Virus record (IMG/VR): IMGVR_UViG_3300021479_000010
Coordinates: 1 to 64,000 of that record
Reading direction: 5' to 3' (one strand)
DNA: 64,000 nt
Source: a virus
The translations under genes and the position numbers were made by a program. A model generated the notes under the pieces. The model did not search any database. It worked only from the letters and a program-made list of their open reading frames with translations, and was not told where the DNA came from. This document shows positions 8,845-15,966 of this stretch, piece by piece. Positions within the stretch are counted from its first letter, which is position 1. Each line of letters starts with the position of its first letter.

Positions 8845-9101
8845 TCCAATCTCTCCGGGTCTAGACTTTGCACCGCCGCGATAACCGCTTGACTAGTGAC
8901 TTGGCTGACTTCCCCGATGATGAATTTCAACTGAGTCTCATCCAGCGCGGCGATGATCTGTCGTTCTGTAAATAATTTAATCATATCGCGGAGCGCCTGA
9001 TTATTGTTGTTGATCAGAGACATCCGACCCCGCAAATAATGAATATATGCCCCGACAACAGTTATCAGGATTCCTAGCAAGATTGCGAGACCGTAGAACA
9101 T
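8841..9101 (-). CDS. Small single-span membrane protein
   Basis: An 86 aa protein whose first 20 residues (MFYGLAILLGILITVVGAYI) form one membrane helix, followed by a soluble helical, charged tail. Its start overlaps the stop of the upstream 39 aa gene (TAATG). Its place in the lysis region suggests a holin-associated or antiholin-type protein, but nothing in the sequence proves that. Confidence 0.65.
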   Translation of the reverse strand: MFYGLAILLGILITVVGAYIHYLRGRMSLINNNNQALRDMIKLFTERQIIAALDETQLKFIIGEVSQVTSQAVIAAVQSLDPERLD

Positions 9102-9220
9102 TATTTGCCTTTCTTACTAGGTTTGTCCTTCTTTTTGCGCGGCTTCCAGATTTTATCCCAGTCAGTCTGCGAAATCTTCGGGGCTGCTGGGAGGGTAAAC
9201 GTCGGTAACGTATACTTCAT
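9101..9220 (-). CDS. Short basic-tailed phage protein
   Basis: A 39 aa reading frame starting MKYTLPTFTLPAAPKISQTDWDKI and ending in a Lys-rich tail. The ATG has GAGGAAGG 2 nt upstream, a tight but strong site, and the TAA overlaps the next ATG. Similar very short proteins with the pattern FT-P-A ... SQ-x-W-D are common in tailed phages. It overlaps the frame of the 50 aa ORF at 9162-9314, so the two are read from overlapping codons. Confidence 0.55.
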   Translation of the reverse strand: MKYTLPTFTLPAAPKISQTDWDKIWKPRKKKDKPSKKGK

Positions 9221-9314
9221 TGCCTTCCTCTAATTGTTCCTGTCGTTCGGCCAATCGCCTGAACACGCTTTGTAAATCTGCATCAGTGTTGAACTGGGGA
9301 GGTTCCATTGCCAT
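9162..9314 (-). CDS. Short acidic ORF overlapping two lysis-region genes
   Basis: A 50 aa frame (MAMEPPQFNTDADLQSVFRR...), acidic, with an AGGA site 8 nt before the ATG. It overlaps the holin gene's 3' end by 32 bp and the 39 aa gene by 59 bp in a different frame. The composition looks protein-like (RRLAERQEQLEEGNEV), and the tight packing is in keeping with the lysis region. Expression of both overlapping frames is an inference. Confidence 0.5.
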   Translation of the reverse strand: MAMEPPQFNTDADLQSVFRRLAERQEQLEEGNEVYVTDVYPPSSPEDFAD

Positions 9315-9510
9315 TTTCTAATCCTTTCATGGCGCGAGTATGAAAATCGTCTGCGATTGCCCGAGTTACGAGGAGTATCTGGACTGCTCCGGCCAAAGAT
9401 ACATATGTAGGAGTGAGTTTTCCTGTAAATGCGAGGCCGATCCCCGCACACATAAAAACAAACGCAAAGAACGTACTCTTGCCTTGAAATTGATTGTATA
9501 GAAAGGTCAC
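9283..9510 (-). CDS. Holin-like membrane protein
   Basis: A 75 aa protein from a GTG start that overlaps the lysozyme stop (GTGA) with AGGAG 7 nt upstream. Two hydrophobic segments are visible (TFFAFVFMCAGIGLAF and TYVSLAGAVQILLV), followed by a charged C-terminal tail. Length, two spans and position directly after lysozyme fit a class II-type holin that opens the inner membrane at lysis. A longer ATG frame to 9576 is open but lies inside the lysozyme gene. Confidence 0.65.
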   Translation of the reverse strand: MTFLYNQFQGKSTFFAFVFMCAGIGLAFTGKLTPTYVSLAGAVQILLVTRAIADDFHTRAMKGLENGNGTSPVQH

Positions 9511-9923
9511 TGATAAACTCCTGTCCGTATCTGGACTGATAATCTCTGGGCTCTTGCTCCGACTTGCGAGGCCCACGCTGAATTTAGCATTTCGGTTGCC
9601 GCCGCATCGTAATTGCCTTGTTGGAGATAATTGATCATGTTGTGAAACCCCAATACATGATTAATTCCCATATTGAAAGTCATGTTCTTGATAGCATCTT
9701 GGCGAACAGAATCGAGCCCCGCAAACCAAGAAAGATTTTGAAGCTGCCCCGCAACTTTGTTAATATCATTCTGTAGAAGGTATGAAGATTCGTCAGAAGT
9801 AATACCACCACCCTTGCGGATATCAATCATCCGCCCCACCCCGATAGTGTAATAACCAAGGCTATCCTGATAGGCGTGTAGAACTTCGCCTTCATCGCGG
9901 CGCAGCTGGTCAACGAGATTCAT
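9507..9923 (-). CDS. T4-type lysozyme (glycoside hydrolase family 24)
   Basis: A 138 aa endolysin from MNLVDQLRR, chosen because AAGGAG lies 7 nt upstream. The catalytic triad sits at exactly the T4 lysozyme positions: E11 (RDEGE), D20 (AYQD) and T26 (GYYTIGVG). The remaining helices (NMTFNMG, SAWASQVGARAQR) follow the family. It cleaves peptidoglycan between MurNAc and GlcNAc. There is no signal peptide, so it depends on the holin next to it. Confidence 0.93.
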   Translation of the reverse strand: MNLVDQLRRDEGEVLHAYQDSLGYYTIGVGRMIDIRKGGGITSDESSYLLQNDINKVAGQLQNLSWFAGLDSVRQDAIKNMTFNMGINHVLGFHNMINYLQQGNYDAAATEMLNSAWASQVGARAQRLSVQIRTGVYQ

Positions 9924-10005
9924 TTGCGATCTCCTTAAACCCCGTAGCATCGGAATCTGGTTCTTGATCAAACAGCAATTTCATTTGCGGATTAGCTTCT
10001 TCCAT
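9910..10005 (-). CDS. Very short ORF between two genes, uncertain
   Basis: A 31 aa frame (MEEANPQMKLLFDQEPDSDATG...) whose ATG overlaps the upstream gene by 14 bp and whose stop overlaps the lysozyme start by 14 bp. It neatly fills the space between the two genes and could keep ribosomes moving through the junction. Length and weak ribosome site keep the call uncertain. Confidence 0.35.
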   Translation of the reverse strand: MEEANPQMKLLFDQEPDSDATGFKEIANESR

Positions 10006-10396
10006 CGCCCTGAACTGCTGCTGCGTTTACTTTGAATTCTTCGGACTTTTCCTGTAATAACTGGCGGGGCGATTTCGGAGGGACATGCGAATACACGAGA
10101 TAGTCCTTAACACAAACGGGGCCACAAAAAAATAGATTATAGTCACCGTTCAATGGATCGGGCTGGACTTTGATCAACCGGAAAAATGATTCTGGGAGAT
10201 TCGAAATATCACGTTGCGCCAGTTCCTCGTCCCAAGTCATGAAGGTCGCCTTCCCTTCATGCCGGGAAGCACAGCGAGGACTATCACAAACGAAGCTCAA
10301 AATTGTCTGGCCCCGCAATTTATCCTTGGCCGTAAAGACCGTTTCTGTTCCATCAATATTGGTTACGATGACGTTTCTATCCGCAGTTACGCCCAT
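9992..10396 (-). CDS. Unknown protein with two Cys pairs
   Basis: A 134 aa protein. Cys residues in FVCDSPRCASRH and FFCGPVCVKD give two widely spaced C-x(n)-C pairs that could bind one zinc ion. The N-terminal part is beta-rich. Encoded upstream of lysozyme in the leftward array and overlapping the next upstream gene by 10 bp. No family is recognised. Confidence 0.65.
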   Translation of the reverse strand: MGVTADRNVIVTNIDGTETVFTAKDKLRGQTILSFVCDSPRCASRHEGKATFMTWDEELAQRDISNLPESFFRLIKVQPDPLNGDYNLFFCGPVCVKDYLVYSHVPPKSPRQLLQEKSEEFKVNAAAVQGDGRS

Positions 10397-10542
10397 TGTT
10401 CACCTTCTACTTTCGTAACATAGGCATCCCATACATGTGGGATGGTATCCGCGATTTCAACAGCTAATTCCCGCGCCTCGTCAGGAGAATTTGCATCGAT
10501 TTCAACATAGTCCTTGGTTTCCACAAATACGGTATACTTCAT
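10387..10542 (-). CDS. Small phage protein, unknown
   Basis: A 51 aa protein from MKYTVFVETKDYVEI; the start overlaps the upstream stop as ATGA. The pattern of beta strand, then D-A-N-S-P-D-E-A-x-x-L-A and a closing strand, resembles small alpha/beta phage proteins of unknown role. A longer frame reaches 10584 but would run into the upstream gene. Confidence 0.6.
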   Translation of the reverse strand: MKYTVFVETKDYVEIDANSPDEARELAVEIADTIPHVWDAYVTKVEGEQWA

Positions 10543-10730
10543 TTGTTTACTCGCTTTCCGTTTAGCAATAATCCTTGCGGGCAAGATTTAAGAGGACATT
10601 TGGCCGCGTATCCTAGATCATCCCCGTGTATTTCAGTAGGCATGGATACAAAATCAAAATTATGCGCGGCGCATTTGCCGGGATAAGAAATGCGGGTCTC
10701 GGGTTCGAGAGTAAGCTTAGGTCCAGTCAT
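10539..10730 (-). CDS. Small Cys-containing protein, unknown
   Basis: A 63 aa protein with a single C-x4-C pair (KCPLKSCPQG) and a further Cys in GKCAAH, possibly a small zinc site. Overlaps the next upstream gene by 4 bp. No family is recognised. Confidence 0.55.
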   Translation of the reverse strand: MTGPKLTLEPETRISYPGKCAAHNFDFVSMPTEIHGDDLGYAAKCPLKSCPQGLLLNGKRVNK

Positions 10731-10969
10731 AAAATTGTAAATTGATCACAGCCACATTTTGGGCAAAAGAAGTTGTTCTCGTCCTCGTAATGCAACTCAT
10801 TGCTCGTGCAAATAGGACATGGTTGCTTTAGCGTTTCATCGCTCTCTCGCTTTTTGCGCGGCCACTTAATCTTGACCGTTTTGTCCATATCTGAACGGCA
10901 TCCAGTGCAAGCATAAGAAAAAGTCATCCCCGCAACAATATAATTTCCATGCTCACACTTGGCGATCAC
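10727..10969 (-). CDS. Small double zinc-ribbon protein
   Basis: An 80 aa protein with two zinc-ribbon-like units: AKCEHG ... YACTGC at the N-terminus and CPIC ... FFCPKCGCDQF at the C-terminus, separated by a basic linker (KIKWPRKKRE). Probably nucleic-acid binding. Overlaps its upstream neighbour by 17 bp. Confidence 0.65.
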   Translation of the reverse strand: MIAKCEHGNYIVAGMTFSYACTGCRSDMDKTVKIKWPRKKRESDETLKQPCPICTSNELHYEDENNFFCPKCGCDQFTIL

Positions 10970-11162
10970 TTACCGTCTCCCCGAACATTTGGTCTAGATA
11001 ATAATCAGTGTCTTCATTGAAGAAATATTCGAAGGTTACGTCTGTGTGCTTGAGTTTCAATTTCTTAAGGGCCTTCTTAAATACTTCATCCTGCTGATGT
11101 TCGAGGTCCATCATTTGCTTCTTGAATTGCCGGGCGATTTTCAACTTATCGTTATGATTCAT
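10953..11162 (-). CDS. Unknown helical protein
   Basis: A 69 aa protein from MNHNDKLKIARQFKKQMMD, chosen because GGAG lies 5 nt upstream. Charged and helical, with a Lys-rich middle and an aromatic, acidic C-terminal half. It overlaps the HNH gene upstream by 11 bp. No family is recognised. Confidence 0.55.
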   Translation of the reverse strand: MNHNDKLKIARQFKKQMMDLEHQQDEVFKKALKKLKLKHTDVTFEYFFNEDTDYYLDQMFGETVSDRQV

Positions 11163-11505
11163 TTTTACTCCATTGCGGGGCACGTTTAGAGTGTTCACCC
11201 TTGGGTCCAATATGACACTTAGCGCATATGACAACAGAATTTTCTAAGCTAACATCTCCGCCTTTTGATCGATGGAGCTTTTCGTGCAGATGCGAGGACA
11301 TATTTGCAATTTTACCACAATATTTACAGCAATCTTCTTGCAATTGTAGAAGTTGCTTTTTTATACTACGCTCAGCCTCTATGCGGGGCCATTCAGCAAT
11401 TATCTCCGGCGGTAAAAATAAAGCCTTTGCTGGGTATTTAAATATTCTCAAAGGCATCTTCGTCTTGGGGTCGATCTGGCACATTACTCTGTTTCTTGAG
11501 GACAT
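11152..11505 (-). CDS. HNH endonuclease
   Basis: A 117 aa protein with AAGGAG before its ATG. The C-terminal half contains CCKYCGK, SSHLHEKLHRSKGGD, and SLENSVVICAKCH: two C-x2-C pairs, the basic His-x-x-KLHRSKGGD segment and the downstream N and H residues of the HNH fold. It probably nicks or cuts DNA, either as a packaging-associated HNH or a free-standing homing enzyme. It overlaps the upstream gene by 68 bp. Confidence 0.75.
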   Translation of the reverse strand: MSSRNRVMCQIDPKTKMPLRIFKYPAKALFLPPEIIAEWPRIEAERSIKKQLLQLQEDCCKYCGKIANMSSHLHEKLHRSKGGDVSLENSVVICAKCHIGPKGEHSKRAPQWSKNES

Positions 11506-12196
11506 CCGGCTCCTTCTCCGCCAAGTAAGATGCCGTCCATCGCCATAGAATTTCTTTCCTCAGATGAGCGGCTTTATTGTCGTTCCATCGGTCGAGGAGC
11601 TGGATCGGGGGATCGTCTTGACACGCCACGCGAATAGCGCGTTCCCATTCTTCGCGCTCGGCTTCGTTCATGAAACAGCCACTTAAGTCTACCCACGTTC
11701 CACTCTCGAATTCATTCTTGAATTCGTACTCCGATGCGATGGCGGTATCGAGTTGCGCGGCTGTTACATTTATGTCCTTAGCAGCTTGGAGAAGAGAATC
11801 GCTGGGTTTCTTACCGTCGGCTTTCTTAATCGCCGAGGAAAGCTTAGAGGCTTTCGAGATACCCATCTGTTCTACATCTGCGGGGTCCGCTACTTCGAGG
11901 AGTTGCTCGGCAATGCGGGCGCAATTATAGAGCTTCGTCCTTCCGGCGTATTGGTACTTCTCTGCCAGCGATTTGATAAAGGCGTTATAGCCTTCGTATC
12001 CCCAATCGCTCCATAGCTTGCGGCCCCGCACTTGATCAAGCATAACACCGAGCTTTAGGAAATCCCGATCAGTCTTGGCTTCTTGGCTGTTGATATCGGT
12101 TAAGAGTTTGGTTAGTTCAATTTGGAGACGTTGTGGTTTCTGAGTATCTTTTTCTACGACCTCTGTGTCATGCATAGCAACTTTTTTGCCCCGCAT
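11438..12196 (-). CDS. Unknown helical phage protein
   Basis: A 252 aa, largely helical protein. Residues 45-95 (FLKLGVMLDQVRGRKLWSDWGYEGYNAFI...) look like the helical pattern seen in phage DNA-metabolism or plasmid-type proteins of unknown role. The start could be residue 8 (MHDTEVV at 12175). Neither start has a clear Shine-Dalgarno, and both overlap the clamp gene, suggesting translational coupling. Function unassigned. Confidence 0.65.
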   Translation of the reverse strand: MRGKKVAMHDTEVVEKDTQKPQRLQIELTKLLTDINSQEAKTDRDFLKLGVMLDQVRGRKLWSDWGYEGYNAFIKSLAEKYQYAGRTKLYNCARIAEQLLEVADPADVEQMGISKASKLSSAIKKADGKKPSDSLLQAAKDINVTAAQLDTAIASEYEFKNEFESGTWVDLSGCFMNEAEREEWERAIRVACQDDPPIQLLDRWNDNKAAHLRKEILWRWTASYLAEKEPDVLKKQSNVPDRPQDEDAFENI

Positions 12197-13203
12197 TCGA
12201 AATATATTGGTGCTCCAGAATCATTGGCCTTCAGTAATACATTACCAGATACTTCATTGAAAAAGTCCTGTAAAAATGCGTGGTTGACAACGAATTCCAT
12301 CTCGTCGAACAGCGGATCGCTTTCTATTGATTCCGCTTCAATGGAATCCTCCGCCGACCCCGAGATGCCTGAAACATTAATAGTAACACGGTTACTGTCG
12401 ATTTTTAGCTGGCATTTTCCTGTTTCATTGTCCACAAGCGGATAAACTCTTCGCAGGGCCTCTTTCATTTGCGCGGCGGGTAGACTTACAATCGTCGTGA
12501 AGTCCTTTGGAATGATGGAGTTGTAGTTAGGGAAGTCTTTCGCCAATTGCCTAGCTATTATTGTTACCGATCCACATCGAAAATAAAGACTAGTGCTATC
12601 TTGATAAACGCTAATAACTTCGCCCCGTAGATTCTTAAGCGCCTGTATTACTTGGACGGGCATTGTGAAGGAGAATTGCGAGGTGGCTTTCCCCTCGACC
12701 CAAGCGATTCGTTTCCCGTCGCTTCCGGCAATTCGCATAATTTGTCCATCTGCGGACACCAAGACGGACCCCGTATATGCATGAATTTGATCATCCGAAG
12801 CACTAGAAGCATAAGTTATCATGGCCAAGAAATCTGTCATGGCCAAGGTAGCAATTGCTGTCAAGGGTAGAACGATCTTGGGAATTTGCGGGGCGGCGAG
12901 AATGGGTAATGTAAGCTTATGTCCTTTTCCTTTTATAAGGACCTTCGCTATTAAAGTAGGGTTTAATTCCTCTATCCCCAATCCATTCAATAACTTAACG
13001 TCGATTTCGCCGCTTAACCGGGAGACTACCTGTCCGAATTTTTCTGCACCGACGCCGAAAGTTCCAATCTCCGGGCACAGAACACTACCTATTATATTTG
13101 GTGATACCGCATAAGCTAGCGACCCCGCAAATGTAAGATGTTCCGTCTTGATGGCGGATAAGACCTTCACTACGTTTTGCAGGTCCTGCGCGGCAAGTTT
13201 CAT
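12154..13203 (-). CDS. DNA polymerase III beta-clamp-like protein
   Basis: A 349 aa protein with the three-domain length and pattern of bacterial sliding clamps: an N-terminal repeat, a middle repeat with TMPVQVIQALKNL, and near residue 235 LAKDFPNYNSIIP, matching the clamp hallmark G-x-FP-[DN]Y-x-x-I-[IL]-P. The C-terminal clamp peptide-binding tail ends MTQRS instead of the usual P-M-R-L, so contacts may differ. It would hold the phage polymerase on DNA. The ATG lacks a Shine-Dalgarno and has TATACAAT 8 nt upstream, so a leaderless start is possible. Confidence 0.8.
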   Translation of the reverse strand: MKLAAQDLQNVVKVLSAIKTEHLTFAGSLAYAVSPNIIGSVLCPEIGTFGVGAEKFGQVVSRLSGEIDVKLLNGLGIEELNPTLIAKVLIKGKGHKLTLPILAAPQIPKIVLPLTAIATLAMTDFLAMITYASSASDDQIHAYTGSVLVSADGQIMRIAGSDGKRIAWVEGKATSQFSFTMPVQVIQALKNLRGEVISVYQDSTSLYFRCGSVTIIARQLAKDFPNYNSIIPKDFTTIVSLPAAQMKEALRRVYPLVDNETGKCQLKIDSNRVTINVSGISGSAEDSIEAESIESDPLFDEMEFVVNHAFLQDFFNEVSGNVLLKANDSGAPIYFECGAKKLLCMTQRS

Positions 13204-13262
13204 AATTACTGATTGTATATTTACTGTTGCTGTAAATATGGACTTTGGAGTAAATTTAGAAA

Positions 13263-14162
13263 TTACTCAATCGTGAATGCACTTTCCAAAAGGGTCTTTT
13301 TGTAATGATCCGGCAACCCCGCTGTACTTGCTCGAAGGATGCGCGGCACCGCATATTCGACTAGTTTCTGCTGGATGAATTCCATCTCTTCTGCTTTAAT
13401 GTCCGATTGTACTTCCTTGATAAGCATTCCGATATCGCGAGGAGAATTTTCTAATTTACCCGCTTCACGTAATCTGGCAATCGATTTATTCCATCGCACT
13501 TCAGAACGCAATGTTGCAATGATTCGTTCGACTACATCACCAAGAGTGGGATTGTCAGCTTTCCATTCCTTGCCATGAGTTTCTTTGAACTCTTCGGTTA
13601 CAAATTTGCCCATTTGGACTTTTTTATCGCGTCCAAATTGATTGTAATTTTTGACGACAATACCTTCAATTTTTCCACCGCCAAGAATGCTGTCGCGATT
13701 CAACAGATTATAGAGAGTTTCTGGAGTATCGACCAGACCCTCGTACAAAACAGGCACGATTTCGAGACCGAGCCGCGCAGCCTCTTCTTCCTTTTCCCGC
13801 CTAGTCAAATAAATTTCATCGCCGGTATTGATATCGTAAAGGATTACATGACCATTTGGTACGCGGTCATATTTCATCGTGTTGTGCTTGGGCTTCTGGA
13901 GGAATTCGGTTCGGTAAGTCCAACCATCTCGCAAGCCGGGCGTGAGTCTCTTAGCCGTCTCAATCCCTAAAGAAAACATCTTCTCAGGATTGTCGGCATA
14001 AAGTTCCGCGCCTTTAGACCGCAGCGAAAGTTCTCCGTTTTGAACCCCAAAAGAAAATTGCGAACCGTCAACTTTCTCTTCGACGAGCACAGAGCCTTGG
14101 AACAATTCTCCGATAGCCCCGTGCCCGACCGCGTACACTTTAGGAAAAGAATGCAAGTTCAT
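13263..14162 (-). CDS. RNA ligase (Rnl2-type nucleotidyltransferase)
   Basis: A 299 aa protein. Motif I is EEKVDGSQ with the AMP-accepting Lys at residue 30, followed by LRSKGAEL, RTEFL (motif III), IEGIVVKN (motif IV) and QMGKFV (motif V), in the order of the Rnl2/DNA ligase-like fold. A C-terminal helical domain follows. It would join RNA ends, perhaps repairing tRNAs cut by host defence. There is no polynucleotide kinase beside it. It overlaps the di-haem cytochrome gene by ATGA, so both are translated from one message. Confidence 0.85.
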   Translation of the reverse strand: MNLHSFPKVYAVGHGAIGELFQGSVLVEEKVDGSQFSFGVQNGELSLRSKGAELYADNPEKMFSLGIETAKRLTPGLRDGWTYRTEFLQKPKHNTMKYDRVPNGHVILYDINTGDEIYLTRREKEEEAARLGLEIVPVLYEGLVDTPETLYNLLNRDSILGGGKIEGIVVKNYNQFGRDKKVQMGKFVTEEFKETHGKEWKADNPTLGDVVERIIATLRSEVRWNKSIARLREAGKLENSPRDIGMLIKEVQSDIKAEEMEFIQQKLVEYAVPRILRASTAGLPDHYKKTLLESAFTIE

Positions 14163-15478
14163 AGTGATCGTAGAAAATTCAGAATATCCTGCTGTTCAGA
14201 TGTGGACAGTTTGTTGAAATTGTTGATGACCTTGTTCGCTTCTGAACCTTTGCTTTTGTGCAGTTCAATTGCTTGGTGGAGATCAGCAGTTCTTCCATCT
14301 TGCAGAAAGAATATCCGCTGTCCTAGACCCCACAAGGGAGCAGTCCTGAATTCATCCGGCCCCGCATTTCCTTGAGAAATCCCATCCGCCAATCCCTTGC
14401 CCATATGATGAATCAAGAGGTCGGAGAATAGATTCGCCTTTACTCCAGACAGCCCCGGCCCAAACGATGATTGTCCGGTAGTCATAGTGGGTGTATGGCA
14501 AAGTGAGCAGCCAACCGAGACGAATAACGCTGCACCGTTTCCCGTACTCTTTACGGGGATCGGTTGATCCAAGAATCGCATGAACGTTGCAAATGCATCA
14601 TCGTCCGAAGGCACGCCGATAGGATCACTACCAAGAGCCAGCGTATTCGTCTGATCCTCGGGCAATGGATTGAAGATACAGCTTGCCGGAGCACCGCCCC
14701 GCTTATTAGGAAACATCTGATTTGTCTCGCCAACTTCTACGTTATAGGCTTCGTGCGAGAACATAATCAGGGATTTGTTCTGAGCCTTCCATCCGAAGCG
14801 GGTAATCGTGCCGTCATTCCCACTCCGATTTGGGCGGCCCTTGATTCCGAGACTGGCTTTCTGTTGTCCGTTTGCGGACATATTTGCGAGGATCGTTTCG
14901 TCTGAAATCGCTTCAATCAACCCGCCGCCGAAGGTTGGCGTAGGAATGCGTAGGCTGAGATTGTTTTGCATCGCCGCAAGGTCGAAATCTGGCTGAGCGA
15001 ATAAACATCCCGGAGCATCTTTGCGTCCTTGGATACTGAACAAGTCATGAACACCGCCGTCAGATTTGAACCGCGCTTCGCGAATAGGACCATCCGGCAA
15101 TACGAAGAACGGAACTTTGTTGGTTGCCCCATCCGCCGTCGCCAAAGCAACTTGTGGATTAGGCCCGACATTCGGAAAAGCTTTCGTGCTGGGGCTTGTT
15201 CCGCCAATAGCGGGTTGAGAATGGCAAACCCCGCAGGAATTTCCGTTAAATGCGGGGCCGAGGCCATTGGCTACGCCTTCTGCGTGATTGAATCGATCTG
15301 CGCTGTCATTGAAGAATCGAAGCTGATCGGGAGTGAGCCCCGCAATTGGGTAGCCAGCATCAATCGAAACCCCGCGAGGTCCGGGATCAACAGCAACTCG
15401 AATCGGCTGATGGTAGCAAGCATTCGAGCAAACTAGCGTTAACAAAATCGCGGATATGGTCCAAACTAGATATTTCAT
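14159..15478 (-). CDS. Exported di-haem oxidoreductase (DUF1111-type, c-type cytochrome)
   Basis: A 439 aa protein with a signal peptide (KYLVWTISAILLTLVCSNAC; a Cys near residue 17 or 21 could be a lipobox). Two haem-attachment motifs are clear: CGVCH at 82-86 and CSLCH at 323-327. The C-terminal text FLQDGRTADLHQAIELH and IVNFNKLSTSEQQDILNFLRSL-like ending match the bacterial di-haem oxidoreductase (putative peroxidase) family. It needs host cytochrome c maturation and acts outside the cytoplasm. It sits between RNA ligase and primase in the replication array, overlaps the ligase gene, and carries the genome's TGCGGGG repeats, so it is not a recent insertion. Confidence 0.85.
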   Translation of the reverse strand: MKYLVWTISAILLTLVCSNACYHQPIRVAVDPGPRGVSIDAGYPIAGLTPDQLRFFNDSADRFNHAEGVANGLGPAFNGNSCGVCHSQPAIGGTSPSTKAFPNVGPNPQVALATADGATNKVPFFVLPDGPIREARFKSDGGVHDLFSIQGRKDAPGCLFAQPDFDLAAMQNNLSLRIPTPTFGGGLIEAISDETILANMSANGQQKASLGIKGRPNRSGNDGTITRFGWKAQNKSLIMFSHEAYNVEVGETNQMFPNKRGGAPASCIFNPLPEDQTNTLALGSDPIGVPSDDDAFATFMRFLDQPIPVKSTGNGAALFVSVGCSLCHTPTMTTGQSSFGPGLSGVKANLFSDLLIHHMGKGLADGISQGNAGPDEFRTAPLWGLGQRIFFLQDGRTADLHQAIELHKSKGSEANKVINNFNKLSTSEQQDILNFLRSL

Positions 15479-15559
15479 GTTTTCTCCTTGGCCAGAGAAA
15501 ATTAATCTTCTGTATTTCGGTATTTTCCGAATATAGCTTCTGTCATCCCTCTTGTTGCT

Positions 15560-15658
15560 TCAGCTCGGGCTTTTGCATAATTCTGCGGGGTCGTCTACTA
15601 ATTTAACTCGCAAAGCATGTAAATCGGCGGCTATTTGTTTCAATAATTCTTCATTCAT
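15560..15658 (-). CDS. Short ORF upstream of the di-haem gene, uncertain
   Basis: A 32 aa frame (MNEELLKQIAADLHALRVKL...), amphipathic and helical. It follows the 97 aa gene after 14 nt, within which lies a near-perfect copy of the dispersed palindrome (15659-15674). The ribosome site is weak. The remaining 80 bp to the di-haem gene hold only frames of 11-14 codons, with AAGGAG directly ahead of the cytochrome ATG. Confidence 0.35.
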   Translation of the reverse strand: MNEELLKQIAADLHALRVKLVDDPAELCKSPS

Positions 15659-15672
15659 TGTCCACATCCGGA

Positions 15673-15966
15673 CTACCATTCTACGGGAGGCGGCCCCGCA
15701 ATTTTCTGCAACAGCCAATCATACCAATAAACCCTACGAAATGCAATAGCCTTATCATGTATTTTAATTACGCGGTATTTCTTGCCGTCAATGATTGTTA
15801 TCTCTCCAATTGCGAGGCTCGACAAGAGTTCGCGGCCAGATATGGCGCTAGACATAGGTGGCCCCGCAAGTGGAAGAATAAACACCCCTTCCAGCATCAA
15901 ACCTTGCCGGAACCCGGCATCTTCTAGAGCGAGTTCTATCATCGAATTGGTTAAATAGGCTCTCAT
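15673..15966 (-). CDS. Unknown protein
   Basis: A 97 aa protein directly downstream of the primase-helicase (1 bp overlap at 15966). Mixed alpha/beta, with a Pro/Gly-rich C-terminus (AGPPPVEW). No Cys pairs, signal or membrane segment. No family is recognised. Confidence 0.55.
   Translation of the reverse strand: MRAYLTNSMIELALEDAGFRQGLMLEGVFILPLAGPPMSSAISGRELLSSLAIGEITIIDGKKYRVIKIHDKAIAFRRVYWYDWLLQKIAGPPPVEW

Noticed and set aside
10640-10720. GGGTTCGAG resembling a tRNA T-loop
   Set aside because: No acceptor or anticodon stem can be formed around it and it lies inside a coding gene.
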